DNA from: Amycolatopsis pretoriensis
GTDB taxonomy: Bacteria > Actinomycetota > Actinomycetes > Mycobacteriales > Pseudonocardiaceae
Assembly (NCBI RefSeq): GCF_900107925.1
Contig: NZ_FNUJ01000007.1
Span: 186,001-250,000, forward strand
Reading direction: 5' to 3'
DNA length: 64,000 nt
The position numbers and the translations under genes were made by a program. The notes beneath the pieces were generated by a model. It was not told where the DNA came from. It was given only the letters and a program-made list of their open reading frames with translations, and did no database searches. Shown here piece after piece: positions 1 through 8,608 of the stretch. The stretch's first letter is position 1; each line of letters starts with the position of its first letter.

Positions 1-625
1 CTACCGCAACGCCGACGGGTCGATCGCCGAGATGTGCGGCAACGGCACCCGCGTGTTCGCCCGCTACCTGGTCGACGCGGGCCTGGAGACCGCGGGCGAG
101 TTCGTCATCGGCACCCGCGCGGGCGACCGCCCGCTGGTGGTGCACCCCGACCGCTCGGTGACGGTCCGGATGGGCCCGGCGACCATCACCGGCACGTCGG
201 TGACGGTGGTGGCCGGCCGGCCGTTCTCGGGCGTCGCGGTGAACGTCGGCAACCCGCACCTGGTGTCGCTGATCGACGAGGACGTGGCGGACCTGGACCT
301 GCGCGACCAGCCCGACTTCGACCACGACGTCTTCCCGCACGGGGTCAACCTCGAGTTCGTCAACCGTCTCGGCGAGGGCGCGCTGCGGATGCGCGTCCAC
401 GAGCGCGGGGTGGGGGAGACCCGGGCGTGCGGAACGGGCACGGTCGCCGCGGTGGCGGCGGCGTTCCACCTCTCGGGCACGGACACGGGTGCGTCCACAG
501 TGGACATTCCGGGCGGTAGGGTGTCGGTGACGGTCTCCCGAGGTGGCTCGACGCTGTCGGGCCCGGCGGAGATCGTGGCGCGCGGCGAAATCGACGAAGC
601 CTGGTGGGCCGCCGCCGGTTCGTGA
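1..625 (+). CDS. dapF: Diaminopimelate epimerase, 5' truncated by window edge
   Basis: Interconverts LL- and meso-2,6-diaminopimelate, the last step before the meso-DAP used for peptidoglycan and lysine; cytosolic. The frame is open from base 2 and reads the family motif RNADG...AEMCGNG, so the real start lies left of the window; roughly the first quarter is missing. Both catalytic cysteines are present: the Cys of MCGNG (codon 35-37) and the Cys of TRACGTGT (codon 428-430). It ends 5 bp before the convergent unknown gene. The neighbourhood dapF...hflX...lexA matches actinobacterial core gene order. Identification is secure; only the N-terminus is unseen. Confidence 0.96.
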   Translation, partial: YRNADGSIAEMCGNGTRVFARYLVDAGLETAGEFVIGTRAGDRPLVVHPDRSVTVRMGPATITGTSVTVVAGRPFSGVAVNVGNPHLVSLIDEDVADLDLRDQPDFDHDVFPHGVNLEFVNRLGEGALRMRVHERGVGETRACGTGTVAAVAAAFHLSGTDTGASTVDIPGGRVSVTVSRGGSTLSGPAEIVARGEIDEAWWAAAGS

Positions 626-630
626 CGGCC

Positions 631-1581
631 TCAGCCGGTTTCGAGGGCGCTCAGGATCTTCCAGGTGTGCCAGTGCGAATCGTGCTCCTGACAGAGCAAC
701 GAAACGGCCGTCAGCACCGCCACGAGCGCGTTGGTGCGCGTGACCTGGTCCGGCGCGGTGATGTGGTGGCTGGTCACCTGCCGGCTGAAGCTCGTCGGGG
801 CGGGCGCGCCGCTGCCCGGCGACCACGGTGCCATGGCGTTCAGCAAGGGCATCACGGTGGCCAGTTCGCGCAAGATGCCGAGCGAAGCGAAGAACGGCAA
901 CCCCGCGCTGCGGGCGCGTTCCGACAACGTCTGGACGCGGCTCAGCGCCGGGGCGTGGCTGTGCCGATCGCCGTAGACGATGGTGAACGCGGTGCGGACG
1001 AGCTCGTCGATGAGGTTCGTGGCCGCCGACTGAGCCGGTGACAGGAGATCGAGACGAAGTGCCCGGACCGCTTCCCGGGCGACCCGGACCGACGGTGCCG
1101 CCGCGGGGGTCCGGTCCAGCTCGTCCAGGCGGCGGTCGCAATGGTCGAGGATCGGCTCGCGGCGGTCGTCCAGAACGGCGTGGACCGAGACCGCTTCGTC
1201 GTCGTGGGCGGCCAGGAGCAGCTTGACGGTTTCCGGGTCGGGCACCCAGGCCAGGGGGACGCCGTGCGCCAACGAGAGCCGGACGGCCGCGAAGTAGTCG
1301 ACGTCCGCCTTGCCGTCGGAGACCCAGTTCGGCGGAGCGGCCCGCCGGTGGAGCTCGTCGACCCTCTTGCCCGAGGCCCTGGCCGTTCGCTCGACCCAGG
1401 GCCAGAACCCGTCGATCGCGCGTCCGATGGAGTCCGCCAGCTGCCGAGTGGGCTCGGCTGACAGCTCGGCCGCGGCCGGTTGGACCAAGGGCCGGAACGG
1501 TCGCAGCAGGTCAGCGGCGGCGAACGCGAACTCGTCTCCGGTCGCCGCGGGACGCTCCCCGCCCGGCGCATCCGTACTCAT
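631..1581 (-). CDS. Uncharacterised 316-aa protein
   Basis: I do not recognise the family. The product is a soluble, mostly helical 316-aa protein starting MSTDAPGGE with no signal peptide or membrane segment. The middle is rich in acidic and basic residues (stretches such as ILDHCDRRLDELDR), and the C-terminal third carries several His and Trp (SRQVTSHHI, EHDSHWHTWKIL). Codon use is like the neighbours, with strong third-position GC, and the frame is clean for 950 bp, so it is very likely a real gene. It lies downstream of valS on the same strand but is separated from it by a strong hairpin, so probably has its own promoter between 1582 and 1600 or reads through weakly. Confidence 0.75.
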   Translation of the reverse strand: MSTDAPGGERPAATGDEFAFAAADLLRPFRPLVQPAAAELSAEPTRQLADSIGRAIDGFWPWVERTARASGKRVDELHRRAAPPNWVSDGKADVDYFAAVRLSLAHGVPLAWVPDPETVKLLLAAHDDEAVSVHAVLDDRREPILDHCDRRLDELDRTPAAAPSVRVAREAVRALRLDLLSPAQSAATNLIDELVRTAFTIVYGDRHSHAPALSRVQTLSERARSAGLPFFASLGILRELATVMPLLNAMAPWSPGSGAPAPTSFSRQVTSHHITAPDQVTRTNALVAVLTAVSLLCQEHDSHWHTWKILSALETG

Positions 1582-1600
1582 GGCGAGAGATTAACGGTCC

Positions 1601-1645
1601 GGCCCGGCGGAATTCCCGTTTCCGCGGCAGGAATTCCGCCGGGCC
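1601..1645 (-). terminator. Hairpin after valS
   Basis: Two perfect 16-bp complementary arms (1601-1616 and 1630-1645) with a 13-nt loop lie between the valS stop and the next start. There is no U-run, as is usual for actinomycete terminators. Most likely it ends valS transcription. Confidence 0.6.
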
Positions 1646-1653
1646 CACCGGCG

Positions 1654-4167
1654 TCAGATCTTCGCTTCGATCGCGAAGCCGCCTTCCCGCGTCTCCACGT
1701 CGACGATCGCGCCCGCGGTGCGGATGTCCGGCTCGATGGCCGCGAACCGGTCCAGCAGCTCGGCCGGTCCGGTCACGGTGAGCGTCTCGACGGCGGACCG
1801 CATCGACACCTTCGCGTCGGTCTTCGCCCGGCGCACCGCCGCGATCACCTCGCCCGCCAGCGAAAGCAGCTCGGGGTCACCCTCGAGGGGCGCCACCGAA
1901 GGCCACGCCGCGCGGTGCACCGACCCCTCCCGCCACCACGACCAGACCTCCTCGGTCGCGAACGGCAGGAACGGCGCGAACAACCGCAGCACCGCCGACA
2001 ACGCCGTCACCAGCGCGGCCTGCGCCGACGCGGCCGCCGCCGGGCCGAGGTCGCCGTACGCGCGCCCCTTCACCAGCTCGACGTAGTCGTCGCAGAACGT
2101 CCAGAAGAACGTCTCCGTCACCTGCAACGCCCGCGCGTAGTCCAGCGCCTCCAACGCCGTCGTCGCCTGCTTGGCGACGACGGCCAGCGACGCCAGCAGC
2201 GCCCGGTCCAGCGGCTCGGTCGCCACCGCGTCAGCCGAAGGCACGCCCAGGCCCAGCACGAACCGGCTCGCGTTGAGCAGCTTCGTCGCCAAGCGGCGGC
2301 CGACCTTCATCTGGCCTTCGTCGACCGCCGTGTCGACGCCCGGGCGCGCGCTCGCCGCCCAGTACCGCACCGCGTCCGAGCCGAAGCGCTCCAGCAGGTC
2401 CACCGGGATGATCACGTTGCCGATGGACTTCGACATCTTCTTGCGGTCCGGGTCGAGCACCCAGCCCGCGATCGACGCCGCCCGCCACGGCAGCACGCCT
2501 TGCTCCAGCTCCGCGCGCACCGCCGTCGAGAACAGCCAGGTGCGGATGATCTCGTGCGCCTGCGGCCGCAGGTCCATCGGGAAGACGCGCTCGAAGAGGT
2601 CGTCGTCGAGGGTCCACCGGCCGACGATCTGCGGCGTCAGCGACGACGTCGCCCACGTGTCCATCACGTCCGGGTCGGCCACGAACCCGCCCGGCACCCC
2701 GCGCTGCTCGGCGGTGAAGCCCGGCGGGACGTCGCTGCTCGGGTCGACCGGCAGCGTGTCCGGCAGCAGCCGGGCGTCGTGGTCGGGCTCGCCGTTCGCG
2801 TCGAGGCGGTACCACAACGGGATCGGCACGCCGAAGAACCGCTGCCGGCTGACCAACCAGTCGCCCGCGAGGTTCTCCACCCACGACGAGTAGCGCACCT
2901 TCATGTGCTTCGGCACCCAGTTCAGTTCCTCGCCACGCGCCAGCATGCGAGCCCGGAACGACGAGTCGTTGCCGCCGTTGCGCAGGTACCACTGCCGGCT
3001 GGCGACGATCTCCAGGGGCTTGTCGCCCTTTTCGTAGAACTTCACCGAGTGCGTGATCGGCCGCGGTTCCCCCCGCAGGGCACCGGCTTCGCGCAGCAGG
3101 CGGACCATGATCTCGCGTCCCGTGTGGACGGTCTTGCCGACCAGGGGCGCGTACGCCTCCGCGGGCACGTCGTGGGGCGCGTCGGGCAGGAACCGGCCGT
3201 CGCGGCCCAGCACCACCCGCGTCGCCAGGCGCAGCTCGCGCCACCACGTGACGTCGGTGGTGTCGCCGAAGGTGCACACCATCGCGATGCCGCGGCCCTT
3301 GTCCGGGTCGGCCAGGTGGTGGGCCACCACGGGCACCTCGACGCCGAACACCGGCGTCCGCACGGTCTTCCCGAACAGCGGCTTGAACCGCTCGTCGTCG
3401 GGGTGCGCGACCAGCGCGACACACGCGGGCAGCAGCTCCGGCCGGGTCGTCGCGATCACGACGTCGGCGCCGTCCGGGCCGGTGAACGCGAGGTCGTGGA
3501 AGGCACCCGGGCGTTCGCGGTCCTCCAGCTCGGCCTGGGCGACGGCGGTCCGGAACGACACGTCCCACAGCGTCGGCGCTTCGGCCTGGTAGGCCTCGCC
3601 GCGGTCGAGGTTGCGCAGGAACGCGCGCTGCGAAATCAGCCGCGAGTCGTGCCCGATCGTCTGGTAGGTCATCGTCCAGTCGACCGACAGCCCCAGCCGC
3701 CGCCACAGCTCCTCGAAGACCTTTTCGTCGGTCTCGGTCAGGGTTTCGCACAGCTCGACGAAGTTGCGCCGCGAGATCGAGACCACGTCCTTGCCCGGCT
3801 TCTCCGGGGCGCGGAAGTCCGGGTCGTAGGGCAGCGACGGGTCGCAGCGCACGCCGAAGTGGTTCTGCACCCGGCGTTCGGTCGGCAGGCCGTTGTCGTC
3901 CCACCCCATCGGGTAGAACACCTCGAGCCCGCGCATCCGCTTGAACCGCGCGACGATGTCGGTCTGGGTGAAGGAGAAGACGTGCCCGATGTGCAGCGAG
4001 CCGCTGACCGTCGGCGGGGGAGTGTCGATCGAATAGACCTCGTCCCGGGTCTTCGTGCGGTCGAAGCGGTAGGCGCCGGTGGATTCCCATACGGGTACCC
4101 ACTTGGCCTCCAGACCGTCGACACCGACCTTGTCCGGGACTCGCGGGCGTTCGTATGGGGTACTCAT
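1654..4167 (-). CDS. valS: Valyl-tRNA synthetase, archaeal-like short form
   Basis: Class Ia aminoacyl-tRNA synthetase charging tRNA-Val, 837 aa. Signature HIGH is at residues 59-62 (SGSLHIGH) and KMSKS near residue 577 (RKKMSKSIGN); the connective-peptide editing domain lies between (ATTRPELLPAC region). The C-terminus ends shortly after the anticodon-binding helical domain (TVTGPAELLDRF...EAKI) and lacks the Val-RS C-terminal coiled-coil arm found in the E. coli/Thermus type. This, with the N-terminal sequence style, resembles the archaeal-type ValRS found in some actinobacteria and alphaproteobacteria. ATG start follows directly after the MFS gene stop (9 bp), so it may be co-transcribed with that gene. 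Function is secure; subtype is inferred. Confidence 0.95.
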   Translation of the reverse strand: MSTPYERPRVPDKVGVDGLEAKWVPVWESTGAYRFDRTKTRDEVYSIDTPPPTVSGSLHIGHVFSFTQTDIVARFKRMRGLEVFYPMGWDDNGLPTERRVQNHFGVRCDPSLPYDPDFRAPEKPGKDVVSISRRNFVELCETLTETDEKVFEELWRRLGLSVDWTMTYQTIGHDSRLISQRAFLRNLDRGEAYQAEAPTLWDVSFRTAVAQAELEDRERPGAFHDLAFTGPDGADVVIATTRPELLPACVALVAHPDDERFKPLFGKTVRTPVFGVEVPVVAHHLADPDKGRGIAMVCTFGDTTDVTWWRELRLATRVVLGRDGRFLPDAPHDVPAEAYAPLVGKTVHTGREIMVRLLREAGALRGEPRPITHSVKFYEKGDKPLEIVASRQWYLRNGGNDSSFRARMLARGEELNWVPKHMKVRYSSWVENLAGDWLVSRQRFFGVPIPLWYRLDANGEPDHDARLLPDTLPVDPSSDVPPGFTAEQRGVPGGFVADPDVMDTWATSSLTPQIVGRWTLDDDLFERVFPMDLRPQAHEIIRTWLFSTAVRAELEQGVLPWRAASIAGWVLDPDRKKMSKSIGNVIIPVDLLERFGSDAVRYWAASARPGVDTAVDEGQMKVGRRLATKLLNASRFVLGLGVPSADAVATEPLDRALLASLAVVAKQATTALEALDYARALQVTETFFWTFCDDYVELVKGRAYGDLGPAAAASAQAALVTALSAVLRLFAPFLPFATEEVWSWWREGSVHRAAWPSVAPLEGDPELLSLAGEVIAAVRRAKTDAKVSMRSAVETLTVTGPAELLDRFAAIEPDIRTAGAIVDVETREGGFAIEAKI

Positions 4168-4176
4168 GCAGCAACT

Positions 4177-5430
4177 CTAGGCGGCCGCGGAATCGCTTTT
4201 CGCCTCGGTCGGCAGGTCGCGCGTGTGCCGCAAGGGTGAGCACACGACCCACAGGACCGCGGCGGCCTCGCCGGCGACGGCGACCCACATCGCGCCGCGC
4301 AGCCCGAGTCCTTCGCCGAGCGCGCCACCGAGCAGGCCGCCGAGCGGGATGGTGCCCCAGACGACGAACCGCACGCTCGCGTTCATCCGGCCGAGCAGCC
4401 GGTCCGGACAGATCGCCTGCCGGTAGGAAACCTGCGCGATGTTGTAGATGATGATCCCGAACCCGCTCAGGACGAGCCCGAACGCGGCGAGCCCGAGCCG
4501 CCAGTCCGGCGCGGCGAGCGGGACCAGCAGGTAGCCGGGCGCGGTGACCAGCGGGACCAGCCAGATCGCGCGCGACTGGCCGACCCGGCGGGTGACCGCG
4601 CCCGAGCAGACCGCGCCGAGGATCCCGCCCGCGCCGCCGACCGCCAGCAGCACGCCGACCGCGGCCGGCGGCAGCCCGACGGTCCGCGTCAGGAACAGCA
4701 CCTGCACGGCGGCGAACGCGCCGTTGAAGAAGTTGGCCGTCGCCGTCGTGCCGACGATCGCCCGCAACGGCTTGTCGGAGAAGACGAACCGCAGCCCCTC
4801 GGCGATCTGCGGGAGCAGCCGGGCGTGGCCGTCGCGCTTCGGCGCGGGTTCCGCCGCGCGGATCCGCAGCAGGCACAGCGCCGAGGTGAGGAAGCCGAGG
4901 CCGGTGACCAGCACGGTGTTCGCCGCGGTCACCAGCTGGACCAGCACGCCGGCCGCGCTCGGCCCGGCGATCTGCGCGGTCGACTGGACGGCCTGCAGCT
5001 TGGCGTTGCCCTCGAGGAGGTGCTCCCGGCCGACGAGCGAGGGCAGGTACGACTGGTAGGCGATGTCGAAGAACACCGTAGCGATGCCCACGAACAACAC
5101 GACGACGAGCAGCTGGGCGAGCGTCAGCACCCCCGCCCACCAGGCGACCGGCACGCTCAGCAGCAGCGTCGCCCGTGTGAAGTCGGCGGTGAGCATGACC
5201 CGGCGGCGGCGCATCCGGTCGACCCACACCCCGGCGGGCAGCCCGATGAGCAGGAAGGCGAGCGTCTCGGCCGCGGTGAGCAGGCCCATCTCGAACGGCG
5301 TCGCGGCGAGCGTGACCGCCGCCAGCAGCGGGACGGCGGTGTTCCCGACGAACACACCGAACTGGCTGGCCGTGTCGCCGGCGAAGAGCCGCCTGAAGTC
5401 CGCGTGGCGGAAGAGTGACCCCCTGTGCAT
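4177..5430 (-). CDS. MFS transporter, EntS/MFS_3-like
   Basis: Major facilitator exporter of 417 aa with about 12 hydrophobic segments. The N-terminus reads MHRGSLFRHADFRRLF, typical of the MFS_3 group, followed by the loop 2-3 signature LPAGVWVDRMRRRRV. Substrate unknown. A longer open frame continues upstream, but ATG 5430 is chosen because the family start motif begins there and a palindromic operator sits just upstream at 5450-5473; a longer start would run through the divergent regulator gene. Divergent to an HTH regulator that probably represses it. Confidence 0.88.
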   Translation of the reverse strand: MHRGSLFRHADFRRLFAGDTASQFGVFVGNTAVPLLAAVTLAATPFEMGLLTAAETLAFLLIGLPAGVWVDRMRRRRVMLTADFTRATLLLSVPVAWWAGVLTLAQLLVVVLFVGIATVFFDIAYQSYLPSLVGREHLLEGNAKLQAVQSTAQIAGPSAAGVLVQLVTAANTVLVTGLGFLTSALCLLRIRAAEPAPKRDGHARLLPQIAEGLRFVFSDKPLRAIVGTTATANFFNGAFAAVQVLFLTRTVGLPPAAVGVLLAVGGAGGILGAVCSGAVTRRVGQSRAIWLVPLVTAPGYLLVPLAAPDWRLGLAAFGLVLSGFGIIIYNIAQVSYRQAICPDRLLGRMNASVRFVVWGTIPLGGLLGGALGEGLGLRGAMWVAVAGEAAAVLWVVCSPLRHTRDLPTEAKSDSAAA

Positions 5431-5449
5431 GGCTCCCGAGTGTGGACCG

Positions 5450-5473
5450 AGTGATTGGAAAGTGTCAATCACT
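5450..5473. promoter_or_regulatory. Palindromic operator between MFS and HTH genes
   Basis: Perfect inverted repeat AGTGATTG (5450-5457) and CAATCACT (5466-5473) with an 8-bp spacer. It lies 20 bp from the MFS start and 21 bp from the regulator start, the only sizeable dyad in this 64-bp divergent region. Likely the binding site of the HTH protein encoded at 5495, controlling both genes. Confidence 0.6.
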
Positions 5474-5494
5474 GTTCGCTCTAAGCTGTGCGCC

Positions 5495-5998
5495 GTGCCG
5501 CCCGAGAAACGACGTACCGCCACCGAAGCCGAGGCCGCCGCGCTGGCCTCCGGAATACGGCTGCGCATCATCCGGTTGACCTTTTCGGAGGCGCTGACGA
5601 ACAAGGAGCTCGCCGAACGGCTGGGCCGGGACCCGGCGACGACGCTGCACCACGTGCGCAAGCTCGTCGAGACCGGCTTCCTCGCCGCGCAGCCGCCGCG
5701 CCGCGGGACCCGGGGGGCCAAGGAAATCCCGTATCTTTCGACGGGCCTTTCGTGGACACTCGACTCATGCGGTGACAAGGGCGTGGAACAGGCGGTTCTC
5801 GAGGCCTATCTGGCCGAGATCGCCGAGACCGGATTCGACGGCGTGCACCAGGCACGCCTGGTCGTCCAGGTGGCCCCCGAGGAGCGGGCCGAGCTGCAGG
5901 CGCGGCTCAACGCCCTGCTCGAGGAGTTCCGTTCGCGTCCCCGCCGTCCCGGCGCGGAACGCACCGCGATCTACCTCGCCACCTATCCCAGCACGTAA
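5495..5998 (+). CDS. ArsR-like winged-helix regulator
   Basis: 167-aa DNA-binding protein. Residues about 10-70 form a winged helix of the ArsR/HTH_20 type (ASGIRLRIIRL...TNKELAERLGRDPATTLHHVRKLVETGFL). The C-terminal half is helical (PEERAELQARLNALLEEF) and probably mediates dimerisation or ligand sensing; no metal-binding Cys cluster is seen, so a small-molecule or constitutive mode is more likely than metal sensing. GTG 5495 is chosen because the HTH domain starts soon after and the operator occupies the sequence just upstream. Divergent to the MFS exporter, which it likely represses. Confidence 0.85.
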   Translation: MPPEKRRTATEAEAAALASGIRLRIIRLTFSEALTNKELAERLGRDPATTLHHVRKLVETGFLAAQPPRRGTRGAKEIPYLSTGLSWTLDSCGDKGVEQAVLEAYLAEIAETGFDGVHQARLVVQVAPEERAELQARLNALLEEFRSRPRRPGAERTAIYLATYPST

Positions 5999-6040
5999 AA
6001 GTTCGGTTCCCGCGGCGAAACGTGGGAACATGGAGGCACG

Positions 6041-7489
6041 ATGACAGAACTGACACACACCGAAGACCACGACGACGAGCTGTACGACGGCGACCCGTCG
6101 ACGGGTGAGATGGAGCTCGAGGACCGGGCGTCGCTGCGCCGGGTCAGGGGACTGTCCACGGAGCTCGAGGACGTCACCGAGGTCGAGTACCGGCAACTGC
6201 GGCTGGAACGCGTCGTGCTGGTCGGCGTGTGGACCGAGGGCACGGCCCTGCAGTCCGAGGCGTCGCTGGCCGAGCTGGCGCGCCTGGCCGAGACGGCGGG
6301 CTCGGAGGTCCTCGAAGGCCTCATCCAGCGGCGTCCGAAGCCGGACCCGGCCACCTACATCGGCTCGGGCAAGGTGAAGGAGCTGCGCGACATCGTCTCC
6401 TCCACCGGCGCCGACACGGTGATCTGCGACGGCGAGCTCTCGCCGGGCCAGCTGCGGCAGCTCGAGGAGAAGGTGAAGGTCAAGGTCATCGACCGGACCG
6501 CGCTGATCCTCGACATCTTCGCCCAGCACGCCCGGTCCAAGGAGGGCAAGGCGCAGGTCGAGCTGGCCCAGCTGCAGTACCTGATCCCGCGCCTGCGCGG
6601 GTGGGGTGCGTCGCTGTCCCGGCAGGCCGGTGGGCGTGCCGGCGGCGCGAACGGCGGCGTCGGCCTGCGTGGTCCCGGTGAGACCAAGCTCGAGACCGAC
6701 CGGCGGCGGATCAACAAGCGCGTGGCGAAGCTGCGTCGCGAGATCGCGGCCATGGACACCATCCGCGAGACCAAGCGCGGGCGGCGGCTGGCCAACGAGG
6801 TGCCCAGCGTGGCGATCGTCGGCTACACCAACGCCGGCAAGTCGAGCCTGCTCAACGCGCTGACCGGGGCCGGGGTGCTGGTGGAGGACGCGCTGTTCGC
6901 CACCCTCGACCCGACCACGCGGCGCGCGCAGACCGCGGACGGCCGCGGCTACACGCTGACCGACACCGTCGGCTTCGTGCGGCACCTGCCGCACCAGCTG
7001 GTGGACGCGTTCCGCTCGACGCTGGAAGAGGCCGCGGACGCGGACCTGCTGCTGCACGTGGTGGACGGGTCCGACCCGGCGCCGGAGGAGCAGGTCAGCG
7101 CCGTGCGCGAGGTGCTCGGCGAGATCACCCGCAAGCGCAAGGAGCCGCTCCCGCCGGAGCTGCTGGTGATCAACAAGATCGACGCGTCCGACGAGGTCAG
7201 CCTCGCCCGGCTGCGGCACGCGCTGGCCGGCTCGGTGCCGGTGTCGGCGCGGACCGGGGCGGGCATCGCGGAGCTCGTCGAGGTGATCGCCGACCGCCTG
7301 CCGCGGCCGGAGGTCACGGTCGACGTCCTGGTGCCGTATGCGCGCGGCGAGCTGGTCGCGCGGGCGCACGCGGACGGCGAGGTGCTCGAAGAGGAGCACG
7401 TCGAGGACGGCACGCGCCTGCTGGTGCGGGTCCGCCCGGACCTCGCCGCGGCTTTGCGGGACTACGAGACCAACTCGACCCGGACCTGA
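6041..7489 (+). CDS. hflX: Ribosome-associated GTPase HflX
   Basis: 482-aa GTPase that binds the 50S subunit and splits or rescues stalled ribosomes under stress. N-terminal HflX domain (about 50-200) contains the glycine-rich RRPKPDPATYIGSGK segment and a helical linker; the G domain follows with G1 GYTNAGKS (about 261-268), G3 DTVGF (about 308) and G4 NKID (about 377). The acidic N-terminal extension (HTEDHDDELYDGD) is typical of actinobacterial members. Preceded by a purine-rich ribosome site (GGAGG, 6032). Followed 7 bp later by a strong hairpin that likely terminates transcription. Gene order dapF-hflX-lexA is conserved in actinobacteria. Confidence 0.96.
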   Translation: MTELTHTEDHDDELYDGDPSTGEMELEDRASLRRVRGLSTELEDVTEVEYRQLRLERVVLVGVWTEGTALQSEASLAELARLAETAGSEVLEGLIQRRPKPDPATYIGSGKVKELRDIVSSTGADTVICDGELSPGQLRQLEEKVKVKVIDRTALILDIFAQHARSKEGKAQVELAQLQYLIPRLRGWGASLSRQAGGRAGGANGGVGLRGPGETKLETDRRRINKRVAKLRREIAAMDTIRETKRGRRLANEVPSVAIVGYTNAGKSSLLNALTGAGVLVEDALFATLDPTTRRAQTADGRGYTLTDTVGFVRHLPHQLVDAFRSTLEEAADADLLLHVVDGSDPAPEEQVSAVREVLGEITRKRKEPLPPELLVINKIDASDEVSLARLRHALAGSVPVSARTGAGIAELVEVIADRLPRPEVTVDVLVPYARGELVARAHADGEVLEEEHVEDGTRLLVRVRPDLAAALRDYETNSTRT

Positions 7490-7496
7490 GACGTCT

Positions 7497-7537
7497 ACAT
7501 TCCAGTGTGCGGCCGATGGAGTCGCACACTGGAATGT
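7497..7537 (+). terminator. Perfect 15-bp hairpin after hflX
   Basis: Arms ACATTCCAGTGTGCG (7497-7511) and its exact complement (7523-7537) enclose an 11-nt loop, followed by TTTT at 7537-7540. This is the form of an intrinsic terminator for hflX. It ends only 5 bp before the ribosome binding site of the next gene, so it could also act on that gene's leader. Confidence 0.65.
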
Positions 7538-7553
7538 TTTCGGAGGTGGCTGG

Positions 7554-8567
7554 GTGCGCTGGGTGGTCGCTTTCGCGGCGGTTTCTTTTGGTCTGCTGAG
7601 CGGGCCTGTCCCGGCTTCGGCGGCTCCGGCGGCTCCCGAACCGTTGTGCACGATGAAGGATTCGCGCATCGGCGAGCTGTCCGGGCTGGTGTCCGACGGT
7701 GCGAAGCTCTACGGGATCAACGACGGCGGCACCAAGGTGCAGGTGTTCGTGCTCGGGCGGGACTGCAAGGTCCAGAAGGTCCTCACGGACAAGACCGACC
7801 CGTTCGACGTCGAGGACCTGGCCCGCACGTCCGATGGCACGTTGTGGCTGTCCGACACGGGCGACAACAAGAAGGGGCGGCTGACGGTCGCCCTGCTGGA
7901 GCTGAGCCCGGCGGGCAAGCTGACGGTGCACCGGCTCACGTACCCGGACGGGCAGCACGACACCGAAGCGCTGATCATGGACAAGGCGGGGACGCCGTAC
8001 CTGATCACCAAGGACATCCTGGGCGAGGCTCGCGTGTACCGGCCTTCGGGTCCGCTGGCCAGTCCCGGGCCGACCAACCTCGAGAAGGTCGGCACGGTGA
8101 AGATCGCGACGACGGACACCCAGGGCGGCCCGGTCGGATCGATCGGCTCGGTGCTGGTGACGGGCGGCGCGTCTTCGGCCGACGGCACGGTGGTGGCGTT
8201 GCGGACGTACACGGACGCTTACTTGTATTCGGCCCCGGACGGAGACGTGCTGGCCGCGTTGCAGCGGACGCCGGTCCGGATCCCGTTGCCGGGGGAGAAG
8301 CAGGGCGAAGCGATCGCGTTCGACCCCGACGGGACGTTGCTGTCCGGGAGTGAAGGGGTGGGCGAGCCGATCCGCGCGGTTTCCGGTGCGGCTGCGTTGG
8401 CGGCCGCGAGCGCGCCTTCGCCGGACGGGAAACCCGCTTCGAGTGCGAGCGGCGGGTCCTCTTCGGACGGTGGGGGAGTGCCGTACCTGCCGGCGGCCGG
8501 AATCGCGGTGGCCGTGGTCGGCCTCGGCTGGTTCGGGTTCAGCCGGCTGCGTCGCCGGAGGGGTTGA
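7554..8567 (+). CDS. Secreted, membrane-anchored beta-propeller-like protein
   Basis: 337-aa exported protein of unknown function. A Sec signal peptide occupies residues 1-25 (hydrophobic core, cleavage near PASA-APAA). The body shows repeated short beta motifs such as GVSDGAKLYGINDGG, EDLARTSDGTLWLSDTGDN and EALIMDKAGTPYLIT, like WD40/NHL or phytase-esterase-like propellers. A Ser/Gly linker then leads to one C-terminal transmembrane helix (LPAAGIAVAVVGLGWFGF) and an Arg-rich cytoplasmic tail, so the propeller faces outside. GTG 7554 is chosen for the GGAGG 8 nt upstream and because the signal peptide begins there; upstream in-frame codons lie in the hflX terminator. Confidence 0.8.
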   Translation: MRWVVAFAAVSFGLLSGPVPASAAPAAPEPLCTMKDSRIGELSGLVSDGAKLYGINDGGTKVQVFVLGRDCKVQKVLTDKTDPFDVEDLARTSDGTLWLSDTGDNKKGRLTVALLELSPAGKLTVHRLTYPDGQHDTEALIMDKAGTPYLITKDILGEARVYRPSGPLASPGPTNLEKVGTVKIATTDTQGGPVGSIGSVLVTGGASSADGTVVALRTYTDAYLYSAPDGDVLAALQRTPVRIPLPGEKQGEAIAFDPDGTLLSGSEGVGEPIRAVSGAAALAAASAPSPDGKPASSASGGSSSDGGGVPYLPAAGIAVAVVGLGWFGFSRLRRRRG

Positions 8568-8581
8568 GCGCGGTTTGCTTT

Positions 8582-8608
8582 GGGGCGCGAACGGACCGTT
8601 CGCGCCCC
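8582..8608. terminator. Bidirectional hairpin in the gap before lexA
   Basis: Near-continuous palindrome: arms 8582-8594 and 8596-8608 are perfectly complementary (GGGGCGCGAACGG type). It sits 15 bp after the propeller gene stop. The rest of 8568-8847, between two convergent genes, shows no other coding potential that I trust. Confidence 0.6.

Noticed and set aside
2231..5227. 998-codon Arg/Ala-rich minus-strand frame, and similar long frames (10859-13579, 1480-4239)
   Set aside because: Low-complexity Arg/Ala/Gly/Pro products overlapping valS, MFS and nrdJ; typical high-GC shadow frames.
4177..5778. Longer 533-aa form of the MFS protein
   Set aside because: The extension would overlap the divergent regulator and its operator and reads as Arg/Ser-rich non-membrane sequence.
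7497..7537. Attachment or dif-like recombination site
   Set aside because: Arms do not resemble actinobacterial dif, and no integrase or XerCD gene is near.
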